Assembly (NCBI GenBank): GCA_029941175.1
Contig: JAPYRM010000003.1
Coordinates: 1 to 13,662 of the forward strand
From: Halobacteriales archaeon
GTDB lineage: Archaea > Halobacteriota > Halobacteria > Halobacteriales > Hikarchaeaceae
Direction of reading: 5' to 3'
DNA length: 13,662 bases
Made by a program: the position numbers and the translations under genes
Part shown: piece by piece, positions 6,162 to 12,711 of the stretch
Layout of the letters: every line of letters starts with the position of its first letter
Numbering within the stretch: the stretch's first letter is position 1
Notes under the pieces: model-generated
What the model was told of the DNA's origin: nothing
Database searches by the model: none
The model's input: only the letters and a program-made list of their open reading frames with translations

Positions 6162-6425
6162 ATGGCAGAACAAGATAAATACGCCGCGATGTTTCAGAAA
6201 CTCACCGGCCAAACCGGAATCACCGAAACACAAGAAGAAACTGACATAATTGATACGAGCAATGTCACTGAAAGGGGTCTGCCTACTACCAATTCTAAAT
6301 GTTCTAAATGTGACAATGATACTGCATATTGGTATTTGCAACAAATACGCGGTGCAGACGAATCTGAAACACGTTTTTTTGTTTGCACAAAATGTGAGTA
6401 TCGTTGGCGCGAGAATGATAATTAA
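6162..6425 (+). CDS. Transcription factor S-like (TFIIS C-terminal zinc ribbon) protein
   Basis: An 87-residue protein carrying the TFIIS/TFS C-terminal zinc ribbon. The metal ligands are Cys47, Cys50, Cys75 and Cys78, with the catalytic acidic loop GADESETRFF (residues 64-73). In TFS this Asp-Glu pair reaches the polymerase active site and stimulates RNA cleavage in backtracked complexes. The standard archaeal TFS of roughly 100-110 residues has a second, N-terminal zinc ribbon. Here residues 1-46 contain no cysteine and look like a polar linker (EETDIIDTSNVTERG). The open frame upstream of the ATG also lacks cysteines, so a missed start does not explain the loss. It may be a trimmed TFS or a paralogue with altered polymerase binding. 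Its stop abuts the stop of the convergent trmI gene. Confidence 0.88.
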   Translation: MAEQDKYAAMFQKLTGQTGITETQEETDIIDTSNVTERGLPTTNSKCSKCDNDTAYWYLQQIRGADESETRFFVCTKCEYRWRENDN

Positions 6426-7151
6426 TTATGTATATCTCCTAGCAAAAGTCAGATATCCCGAATGTCCCACTCCCCTAGTTTGCGGCCTCGAACCACGCGC
6501 ACCGAATTCTATTTCTCTCTGAATTGTGTCTATTGTTTTTATATCTGATAATCCTACTTTTCTCGCACATTCTACCACTTTTTTGGCACTCTCTATGAAT
6601 GGAGAATATACTACCAAAACCCCACCAATTCTGAGAATTTTTCTAGCGTGTTCTACTACTACCTCTGCATTTCTCATATCCAAAGTCACCACACTAAATC
6701 CATTCAATACAGTCAAATCCTCAACCACATCTTTCCCACGTATCTCTACCATTTCTTCAACTCTTGCCCTTTTCATGTTATTTTGAGCAACTTCGAAAAA
6801 TTTAGGATTCTTTTCATATGTTATCACCTTTGCACCTATTTTTCCAAGACAAATTGATAAGATTCCAGTCCCAGTCCCTACATCTAACACTAGATCGTTC
6901 GATCCAATCCCTGCCATCCCTATAATTAACCCCACGTCGCGCGGAAGTATTGGGGCGCCCGTCCTTTCTAAATGACGAAATAGATCTATAACTCTCGGCT
7001 CCATAACTGTAAATTTTTTACCGAGATGCGTTTCTATGATCTCTCCTATCTTCACATTTTCTGGAATTGATAGTATTCCCAAGTCTGTCCCAATCTCTTC
7101 ACCAGGATGGCAAAGATACTCTCTATTCTCCCCAACTACTAGTACTATCAC
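6426..7151 (-). CDS. trmI: tRNA (adenine-N1)-methyltransferase TrmI
   Basis: A 241-residue SAM-dependent methyltransferase of the TrmI family, which makes m1A in the T-loop of tRNAs (positions 57/58 in archaea). It has the N-terminal small domain of this family (residues 1-70), then motif I VLDVGTGTGILS (88-99), the acidic end of the next strand (TYEKNP, 111-116), LDMRNAE (157-163) and the closing block GHSGYLTFARR (229-239). The RTGAPILPRDVGLII segment (63-77) is characteristic of TrmI. The start is GTG at 7151, overlapping the NAC stop codon as GTGA, so translation is probably coupled to NAC. This PUA-NAC-TrmI order is also found in haloarchaea as I know them. Family call is secure; target position is by homology. 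Confidence 0.9.
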   Translation of the reverse strand: MIVLVVGENREYLCHPGEEIGTDLGILSIPENVKIGEIIETHLGKKFTVMEPRVIDLFRHLERTGAPILPRDVGLIIGMAGIGSNDLVLDVGTGTGILSICLGKIGAKVITYEKNPKFFEVAQNNMKRARVEEMVEIRGKDVVEDLTVLNGFSVVTLDMRNAEVVVEHARKILRIGGVLVVYSPFIESAKKVVECARKVGLSDIKTIDTIQREIEFGARGSRPQTRGVGHSGYLTFARRYT

Positions 7152-7504
7152 TTTAATCTGTATATTGCAGCAGCAAGATCTCCTTCAGTAGCTTCAATCG
7201 ATTTTCGAGCCGTTTCTTCATCAACATCTGATTTTTGCATTACCATCTCAATATCTTCTTTAGATATTTCTGTTACGTTGTCTATTGTTTGATCACTTCC
7301 TCCCATTTCTGGATCTCCTACTATCTGATATGTTTTTTGACCCTTTGCCTCCATTTTTGTCACTTCGACCTCTTTAAATATTAATTTTTCACCGTTCGCT
7401 AGCGTCATCACAACATCTTCTACTTCTAACTCTTCTAGTTCAATCCCCATCTGTTCCATCATCTTTTTCATTTTCCGAGGGTTTAGACCCCCACCGCTAA
7501 ACAT
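7148..7504 (-). CDS. nac: Nascent polypeptide-associated complex protein (archaeal NAC)
   Basis: A 118-residue archaeal NAC, a homodimeric ribosome-associated chaperone that shields emerging nascent chains. The N-terminus, MFSGGGLNPRKMKKMMEQMG, contains the basic ribosome-binding stretch and is diagnostic. The NAC beta-barrel domain covers roughly residues 24-68 (DVVMTLANGEKLIFKEVEV, GQKTYQIVGDPE). A UBA-like three-helix domain fills the C-terminus, about residues 79-118 (SKEDIEMVMQKSDVDEETAR). The length matches the family. The gene is second in the PUA-NAC-TrmI run, 46 bp after the PUA gene, and overlaps trmI by 4 bp. It may also have its own promoter in the upstream gap. Confidence 0.95.
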   Translation of the reverse strand: MFSGGGLNPRKMKKMMEQMGIELEELEVEDVVMTLANGEKLIFKEVEVTKMEAKGQKTYQIVGDPEMGGSDQTIDNVTEISKEDIEMVMQKSDVDEETARKSIEATEGDLAAAIYRLK

Positions 7505-7522
7505 ACTCGACTACACGTCTTG

Positions 7523-7538
7523 CCAAAACAAAAATATG
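7523..7538 (-). promoter_or_regulatory. Candidate internal promoter before nac
   Basis: The minus strand reads CCATATTTTTGTTTTGGC across this segment, about 19-34 bp upstream of the nac ATG at 7504. Its position is right for a TATA box feeding a leaderless nac-trmI transcript. No Shine-Dalgarno sequence precedes the ATG, consistent with that. Confidence 0.35.
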
Positions 7539-7550
7539 GCGCTCGGAATT

Positions 7551-8036
7551 TTATTCCAATTGACCATCTCTAACCTTCACAGCAACACCTCTATGGAAAT
7601 CTAACATGGCATCGGCACTCATTTTTGCCCTTCCAACAGCTAACAAACAATCGGTTTCTCCCACCACGACCACCTCATCCTTTGACCTAATGTCCGGGTC
7701 CACCTCTACCACAAATTTTGCAAATGCATTTTTTCCGTCTCTAATATACCCTTCTGATTCTTTCCCTACCACGACTCTATATGCCGGAAATTCAAGCGAT
7801 TTTATAATCCTTTTGCCACCCTCTATCCCCAGCGAAAGTCTTCCACCTTTGGTATACGTTGCTATGTACTCTTCTTCTGAATGAATTTGACGAGCCCTGC
7901 CCGTTCTCGACCTTTCTATTCTCATCTGACCTGTAAATAGCCCCTCTCCCGCACCTTTTCCAAACTGATAATCTGCAATATTTTTAAGATCAAGTAACCA
8001 TTCTTCATCACTTTTTTCTTCCATGATCTTTCTCAT
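7551..8036 (-). CDS. PUA-domain protein
   Basis: A 161-residue protein of the archaeal PUA-domain group, seen in haloarchaea directly upstream of nac. The N-terminal part (about residues 14-80) includes LKNIADYQFGKGAGE and RSRTGRARQIHSEEEYIATY. The PUA domain occupies about residues 82-155, with FPAYRVVVGKESEGYIRDGK, FAKFVVEVDPDIRSKDEVVV and ADAMLDFHRGVAVKVRDG. PUA domains bind RNA and are often attached to tRNA or rRNA modification enzymes. No catalytic domain is visible here, so this is likely a stand-alone RNA-binding protein with unknown target. The ATG at 8036 is used; the ATG at 8024 four codons later is possible. A perfect 5-bp hairpin (GGAATTTTATTCC, 7545-7557) overlaps the stop codon. 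Confidence 0.82.
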   Translation of the reverse strand: MRKIMEEKSDEEWLLDLKNIADYQFGKGAGEGLFTGQMRIERSRTGRARQIHSEEEYIATYTKGGRLSLGIEGGKRIIKSLEFPAYRVVVGKESEGYIRDGKNAFAKFVVEVDPDIRSKDEVVVVGETDCLLAVGRAKMSADAMLDFHRGVAVKVRDGQLE

Positions 8037-8132
8037 ATCGTTATGGTATACTCATATTCCTTTGGAAAAGACTATTTCCTTATACGTCTTACTCGATTCA
8101 GCGTAAATCAAATACTTCCCTGGGTACTTACC
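8037..8132. promoter_or_regulatory. Divergent promoter region, PUA-nac-trmI and dap operons
   Basis: This 96-bp region separates two divergently read operons and must contain both promoters. For dapA, TAAATCAA (8104-8111) lies 22-29 bp upstream of the ATG at 8133, a fair TATA position for a leaderless transcript. For the PUA gene only weak AT-rich boxes are visible (GTATACC around 8046-8052 and CTTATACG around 8079-8086). I see no clear operator, attenuator or lysine riboswitch. Confidence 0.4.
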
Positions 8133-9041
8133 ATGACTTCTCTAAATCTGACCGGTGTTTTCCCCGCCATGTCCACCCCATTTTTCGACGACGGATCCAT
8201 CGATTTTGATCAGCTAGCACAAGATACCAAACGATTAGAATCATCCGGAGTCGATGGGTTGGTCCCCACCGGATCAACTGGTGAAAGTGCAACTCTCTCT
8301 CACGATGAACATGTAGAAGTAGTAGAGTGTGTAGTCGAAGCTGTCAAAAATATTCCCGTTATTGCTGGAACTGGGAGCAATTCTACCAGTGAAGCCATAG
8401 CCCTTTCTAGGCGATCTGTAGACGCAGGTGCAGATGCAATACTTTTGATTTCTCCTTATTACAACAAACCCGAGCCCGCTGGAATGGAAGCCCATTTTCT
8501 AGCCATCGCAGACGCAATCGACATACCCCAAATCATTTACAACGTACCTTCTAGAACTGGAAGGAATATCGCCTTAAAAACAACTAAATCACTTGCATCT
8601 CACGATAACATTGTTGGGTATAAAGCGGCTAGTGGCGATCTAGGATTTATATCCCAAGTAATCGAAAGCACTAGGGACGAACATTTTAACATCTTATCTG
8701 GGGACGATGAGCTGACCCTTCCAATACTGTGTCTTGGTGGGTCGGGTGTTATTAGTGTTGCAGCCAACATAGCACCAGAACTAACTTCTGATATGGTGTG
8801 GTCCACTCTACCCGGGGACCGGAACAATTTCCCCCATGCGTTATCTCTCAACCGAAAACTGTGTCCCATTTTTCGTGGATTATTTATTGAATCGAACCCG
8901 ATACCCATCAAAGAAGCAATGCATCTGAAATATGGTTCCCCGCCCCATCTTAGATTGCCCCTGTCAAGAATTTCTGATTCTAATCGTCAAAAACTTCTTG
9001 ACCTTCTAAGCGATTTAGCAGAATTAGAGCATACCCTATGA
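8133..9041 (+). CDS. dapA: 4-hydroxy-tetrahydrodipicolinate synthase
   Basis: A 302-residue DapA that condenses pyruvate with aspartate semialdehyde, the first committed step of DAP/lysine synthesis. The Schiff-base lysine is Lys164 in GYKAASGD, the catalytic tyrosine is Tyr136 in IIYNVPSRTG, and Arg141 follows at the substrate site. GSTGES (47-52) and SPYYNKP (107-113) complete the active-site set, so the enzyme should be active rather than another member of the aldolase superfamily. The ATG at 8133 was chosen because homology starts at LTGVFPAM; an in-frame ATG at 8043 would add 30 unlike residues and run across the promoter. First gene of the dap operon, with a 4-bp ATGA overlap with dapB. 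The sequence closely follows the haloarchaeal DapA pattern. Confidence 0.95.
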   Translation: MTSLNLTGVFPAMSTPFFDDGSIDFDQLAQDTKRLESSGVDGLVPTGSTGESATLSHDEHVEVVECVVEAVKNIPVIAGTGSNSTSEAIALSRRSVDAGADAILLISPYYNKPEPAGMEAHFLAIADAIDIPQIIYNVPSRTGRNIALKTTKSLASHDNIVGYKAASGDLGFISQVIESTRDEHFNILSGDDELTLPILCLGGSGVISVAANIAPELTSDMVWSTLPGDRNNFPHALSLNRKLCPIFRGLFIESNPIPIKEAMHLKYGSPPHLRLPLSRISDSNRQKLLDLLSDLAELEHTL

Positions 9042-9823
9042 ATATAGCAGTAACTGGGGCAACAGGACGCATGGGCAAATCTGTAATTGAAGAGATACTT
9101 CAAAGAGCGGATTCAACCACTGTGTCCTTTGCCACTTCCCAAAAAACTCAGAACGAACTTCCAAACCATTTATCCTCCGCAAAATTTCCAATTTGCAACC
9201 CTCTTGATTTCCCCTCTCAACTCCAAGAATCAAATCCAGATGTGATCATTGATTTAACAGTCCCCGAAGCAAGTTTATTTTTTGCTGAAAACGCAGCAAA
9301 ATTCTCAATTCCCATTGTTATCGGTACTACTGGATTCACAGAGGAACAATTAAACGAGCTACATACAATCAGTGATGAAATTCCCATTCTCTTTGAAGCT
9401 AACTTCTCTAGAGGAATCGCAGCATTACATCTCGCAATTGATTCCATCTCTGGAATTTTATCCAATTACGACGTTGAGTTAACCGAAACTCATCATAACA
9501 AAAAAATAGATGCACCCAGTGGAACTCTCATATCCCTCTTAGATACAATCGGAAAATCCCGTTCAAATTTAGACCCTACATATGGCCGATCAGGCATTCA
9601 TGAGCGCAAACCAAATGAAGTCGGTATCCATTCTGTACGGGCAGGTAATATTCGTGGTTCCCACGAGGTACTTTTCGCTGGAAATGACGAAATGATCACT
9701 TTGAAACATCAAGCAGAAAGTCGCGGAGTGTATTCTTCGAGTGCTATAGATTCTGCAATTTGGCTTTCCAATCAACCACCTGGTTGGTATGGGTTTAAGG
9801 ACGTATTGGGGGTTTCAACATGA
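9038..9823 (+). CDS. dapB: 4-hydroxy-tetrahydrodipicolinate reductase
   Basis: A 261-residue DapB that reduces the DapA product with NAD(P)H to tetrahydrodipicolinate. The Rossmann dinucleotide motif GATGRMG is at residues 7-13, VIGTTGFT at 94-101, and the signature ETHHNKKIDAPSGT at 150-163 carries the catalytic His and the Lys. The C-terminal half also shows GIHSVRAGNIRGSHEVLF, a standard DapB segment. Length is typical. The ATG overlaps the dapA stop as ATGA, and the stop overlaps the dapD start in the same way, so translation is probably coupled on both sides. No Shine-Dalgarno sequence precedes this start. Confidence 0.95.
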   Translation: MNIAVTGATGRMGKSVIEEILQRADSTTVSFATSQKTQNELPNHLSSAKFPICNPLDFPSQLQESNPDVIIDLTVPEASLFFAENAAKFSIPIVIGTTGFTEEQLNELHTISDEIPILFEANFSRGIAALHLAIDSISGILSNYDVELTETHHNKKIDAPSGTLISLLDTIGKSRSNLDPTYGRSGIHERKPNEVGIHSVRAGNIRGSHEVLFAGNDEMITLKHQAESRGVYSSSAIDSAIWLSNQPPGWYGFKDVLGVST

Positions 9824-10656
9824 GCCTCAAAAATAATATCTCTGCACTCTGGAACCAGCAAACTTCCGGTGAAATATCTTCCGAAAATTGTACCGAGGAA
9901 CATATAGCCATACTCGATGAATTTCTTGATTCTCTCGAGTCTGGATCAACCAAAGCCGCAGAGAAAAAATCTGAAGAATGGGAGGTAAATCATTGGGTCA
10001 AACGTGGAATTTTATTAAATTTCTCTCTCAGGAAAAAGAACCCTATCGTTTATGGAGATGTCGTTTATAATGATATTTTACCCCTCGCCGATACCTCTAC
10101 CTTTTCTCAGAGAGGAACTCGAAACACCCCTTCAGCAACAGTCATCAGACGCGGAGCTCATATTGGTTCCAATGCAATTTTGATGAGTCCTTGTTTTGTC
10201 AACATAGGCGCATCAATTGGGGACGGAACTCTTGTTGACTCGAACGATGTGGTCGGCTCTTGTGCTCAGGTAGGGGCCAACGTGAAACTTGGGGCGAATG
10301 CAGTTGTAGGCGGGGTATTGGAACCTATAGAATCTGCCCCTGTTATCATAGAAGATGATGTTTCCTTAGGATCGGGATGCCGTGTAACCAGTGGATTCGT
10401 AATCGGGGAAGGTTCTATCGTGGCAGAAAATACTCTTCTAACTCCTAGAATTCCTGTCTATGATCTAGTTTCAGAAGAAATTATTTATGGCCATCTTCCC
10501 CCAAATCGCCGCGCATTCACTCGATTTGTACATTCTGATGTCGGAAACCATCCCCTGTTCAAGGGGGGCGTGGCATTGAAACCCGCGGTTGTGGCACTAG
10601 ACATTGAAGACTCCACACGAATCGCAGCAGAAAAAGAGGACCGTTTGCGGAAGTGA
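9820..10656 (+). CDS. dapD: 2,3,4,5-tetrahydropyridine-2,6-dicarboxylate N-succinyltransferase
   Basis: A 278-residue DapD that transfers succinyl from succinyl-CoA to tetrahydrodipicolinate, committing the pathway to the succinylase branch. After a helical N-terminal domain (residues 1-100), the left-handed beta-helix of hexapeptide repeats runs about 105-210. It includes VNIGASIGDGTLVDS (127-141), VGSCAQVGANVKLG (145-158) and VVGGVLEPI (162-170), which are DapD signatures. The finding of DapD together with DapE shows that this organism uses succinylated intermediates rather than the acetylated or dehydrogenase routes or DapL. A GGGGGT sequence 7 nt before the ATG is a possible Shine-Dalgarno sequence. 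It overlaps dapB by 4 bp and ends 7 bp before lysA. Confidence 0.95.
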   Translation: MSLKNNISALWNQQTSGEISSENCTEEHIAILDEFLDSLESGSTKAAEKKSEEWEVNHWVKRGILLNFSLRKKNPIVYGDVVYNDILPLADTSTFSQRGTRNTPSATVIRRGAHIGSNAILMSPCFVNIGASIGDGTLVDSNDVVGSCAQVGANVKLGANAVVGGVLEPIESAPVIIEDDVSLGSGCRVTSGFVIGEGSIVAENTLLTPRIPVYDLVSEEIIYGHLPPNRRAFTRFVHSDVGNHPLFKGGVALKPAVVALDIEDSTRIAAEKEDRLRK

Positions 10657-10657
10657 T
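10649..10657 (+). promoter_or_regulatory. Shine-Dalgarno sequence for lysA
   Basis: GGAAGTGAT differs by one base from the archaeal anti-16S consensus GGAGGTGAT and lies 6 nt before the ATG at 10664, with the dapD stop inside it. This fixes the lysA start at 10664 rather than the in-frame ATG at 10604. Confidence 0.8.
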
Positions 10658-10663
10658 TCCCTA

Positions 10664-11890
10664 ATGTCAGAACACCGAACCATTTCCGATTGGCCACATG
10701 AAAAACTATTATCCATAGTAGAAACTCACGGAACTCCTCTATATGTAATTGATCTCGAAAGAATTCGCCAAAACTACCGCCGACTGTCTTCTGCGTTTGA
10801 AGATGCAGATATATATTATGCAGCAAAAGCCAATACTTCTGGCGCAATATTACAAACACTTGGAAATCTAGGCGCTGGAATTGAATGTGTCTCTGCTGGA
10901 GAAATTTACAGGTCTACACGCGCAGAAATCCCCCCCACTAGGATCCTATATACTGCAGTAAATCCTCCAGATTTCGATCTAGATTTTGCAATTGAACTTT
11001 CCGGATTAACAATAAATATTGGGTCTCACGATACACTACGTAGATTATCTGAGCGAGATTATCGCGGTCGTATATGCCTTCGAATCAATACTGGATCCGG
11101 GGCAGGTCACCACAAATATGTCTCAACAGGATCGGACGCAAAATTTGGATTTTCTCCCGATCAAGCTATAGATCTACTTTCATCACATTCTTCCCATGAT
11201 TTTGATATCGTTGGAATACACGCCCATGCTGGAAGCGGAATCTCCCCTAAAGACATGGACGTTCATCAAAGTCTTTGCAGGACACTTGGAGATATTTCGC
11301 GGTCTTCACCAATCGATCTAGAGTTCATAGACGTAGGAGGGGGATTCGGCGTTCCTTATCGCTCTGAAGATCTGCCTCTTGATCTATCCAAAGTTTCAAT
11401 TGAAATCCAGAAATCTTTGGGTGACATATCTGCAAAGCTTGTTCTCGAACCTGGGAGATATATAGTAGCAGACGCCGGAATTCTTCTCACTAGGATCAAT
11501 ACAATTAAACATCTCGATTCCCACTCCATAGTGGGTGTGGATGCTGGAATGCATACACTACTTAGGCCTGCACTTTATGGCTCTCATCATGATATTCAAA
11601 ATATCTCTTCAACTAAAACCGATCCTTCTCTACCAAATACCACTGTAACTGGTCCCATATGTGAAAGTGCTGATATTTTGGGAGTAAATATAGAACTTGG
11701 AGCTTCTACACCTGGTGATATCTTGGCCATTGGAAATGCGGGTGCATACGGCGAATCGATGGAGAGTCAATACAATTCTTTCCCCCGTTCAGCAACAGTA
11801 GCAATCGATGGAAACAATGTAGGTCTAATCCGAAAAAGAGAGGCACTCGAAGATCTTTGCTCACATGAAATTGAGGTAGATTGGTTTTGA
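10664..11890 (+). CDS. lysA: Diaminopimelate decarboxylase
   Basis: A 408-residue PLP enzyme that decarboxylates meso-DAP to L-lysine, the last step. The PLP lysine is Lys55 in YYAAKANT. The alanine-racemase-like barrel has GIHAHAGSG (184-192) and the phosphate-binding GGGFG (225-229) and EPGRY (262-266). The second domain provides GPICESADILG (330-340), where Cys333 and Glu334 belong to the partner subunit's active site, and the closing AGAYG (359-363). These residues separate DAP decarboxylase from ornithine and arginine decarboxylases. The start is fixed by a strong Shine-Dalgarno sequence. The stop overlaps the dapF start. In this operon lysA lies before dapF, so order does not follow pathway order. 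Confidence 0.95.
   Translation: MSEHRTISDWPHEKLLSIVETHGTPLYVIDLERIRQNYRRLSSAFEDADIYYAAKANTSGAILQTLGNLGAGIECVSAGEIYRSTRAEIPPTRILYTAVNPPDFDLDFAIELSGLTINIGSHDTLRRLSERDYRGRICLRINTGSGAGHHKYVSTGSDAKFGFSPDQAIDLLSSHSSHDFDIVGIHAHAGSGISPKDMDVHQSLCRTLGDISRSSPIDLEFIDVGGGFGVPYRSEDLPLDLSKVSIEIQKSLGDISAKLVLEPGRYIVADAGILLTRINTIKHLDSHSIVGVDAGMHTLLRPALYGSHHDIQNISSTKTDPSLPNTTVTGPICESADILGVNIELGASTPGDILAIGNAGAYGESMESQYNSFPRSATVAIDGNNVGLIRKREALEDLCSHEIEVDWF
11873..11877 (+). promoter_or_regulatory. Shine-Dalgarno sequence for dapF
   Basis: GAGGT lies 9 nt before the TTG at 11887 but only 3 nt before the TTG at 11881. This supports 11887, where TTG overlaps the lysA stop as TTGA, mirroring the ATGA junctions elsewhere in the operon. 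Confidence 0.6.
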
Positions 11891-12711
11891 TACCATTTGA
11901 TAAATATCATGGCGCTGGGAATGATTTTATACTCATTCACAAACACCTGGACAGAATCTCTGATCGTTCCGAATTTGCCATAGCTCAGTGCAACAGAGAA
12001 AATGGAATTGGCGCAGATGGAGTTCTCTTTTTGACAATTGAGTCTACTTCCTCTCCCCCTCAAATTACTATGGATATACGTCAACCAGATGGTTCAGTTG
12101 CCCCCATGTGCGGAAATGCCGCTAGATGTGCAGTAAAATGGGCTAGTGAGCTTTTGAATAAAGAAGAAATTATTCTGCACACTGCTGTAGGAACCTTTCC
12201 ATCCAAAATTGTTGATGGAGGCGATGTTCAAGTTGAAATGGACCCTTCTACCTTTGAACCTAAAAGCGTACCTATTACCTCAGATATTCCCGTCATAGAT
12301 CAGGATATGTTCGGTCTAAATACTACCGCAATCAATTCAGGAGGGGTCACCCAAGCTGTAATATTTGTGGACGATATAACCGATCCAATTTTACTCGAAA
12401 AAGCATTCGCCATTCGCCATTCTGAAATCTTCCCAAAAGGAACCAATGTCACATTTGCCCAAAAAATTCCAAATGGGTTTAAACAAAAAACTTTCGAGTG
12501 TGGAGTGGAGGGGGTAACTCTTGCTTGTGGCACTGGTGCATGTGCAATAGCTTCGGTGTTGCACCACTCCAAACAAATTAAATCCAATCAATCAATACGC
12601 ATAAATCAAGAAGGTGGAGAAGATCTCTTTGTAACTATCAACAAAACAGGTTCTATGATTTTAAGAGGTCCTGCAATAAAACAGTTCTCTGGAGAAATCT
12701 CGCCAATATGA
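11887..12711 (+). CDS. dapF: Diaminopimelate epimerase with altered substrate motif
   Basis: A 274-residue cofactor-free racemase that converts LL-DAP to meso-DAP with two cysteines. These are Cys75 in MCGNAARC and Cys214 in LACGTGA. The N-terminal FDKYHGAGNDF and GADGVLFL are standard. The expected motif before Cys214 is ERG-V-(E)G-ET; here it reads ECGVEGVT, so Arg is Cys205 and the ET Glu is Val210. In studied DapF enzymes that Arg contacts a carboxylate of DAP, so activity might be affected. The start is a TTG chosen from the overlap with lysA and the Shine-Dalgarno position; no ATG is available. It overlaps dapE by ATGA. Confidence 0.93.
   Translation: MIPFDKYHGAGNDFILIHKHLDRISDRSEFAIAQCNRENGIGADGVLFLTIESTSSPPQITMDIRQPDGSVAPMCGNAARCAVKWASELLNKEEIILHTAVGTFPSKIVDGGDVQVEMDPSTFEPKSVPITSDIPVIDQDMFGLNTTAINSGGVTQAVIFVDDITDPILLEKAFAIRHSEIFPKGTNVTFAQKIPNGFKQKTFECGVEGVTLACGTGACAIASVLHHSKQIKSNQSIRINQEGGEDLFVTINKTGSMILRGPAIKQFSGEISPI

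Noticed and set aside
7545..7557. 5-bp hairpin over the PUA stop codon as an intrinsic terminator
   Set aside because: The stem is short and AT-rich, and the genes downstream look co-transcribed; no oligo-T tail follows on the minus strand.
8043..8132. Upstream ATG extending dapA by 30 residues
   Set aside because: The extension is not DapA-like and would occupy the divergent promoter region.
10604..10663. Upstream ATG for lysA inside dapD
   Set aside because: The near-consensus Shine-Dalgarno sequence at 10649-10657 points to the ATG at 10664, where family similarity begins.
12404..12422. Tandem 7-bp repeat CATTCGC (2.7 copies) in dapF
   Set aside because: It encodes the FAIRH segment expected in DapF from haloarchaea, so it is coding coincidence rather than an inserted repeat.
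9036..12591. Minus-strand open frames across the dap operon
   Set aside because: They are opposite well-recognised dap genes and show no independent family motif.
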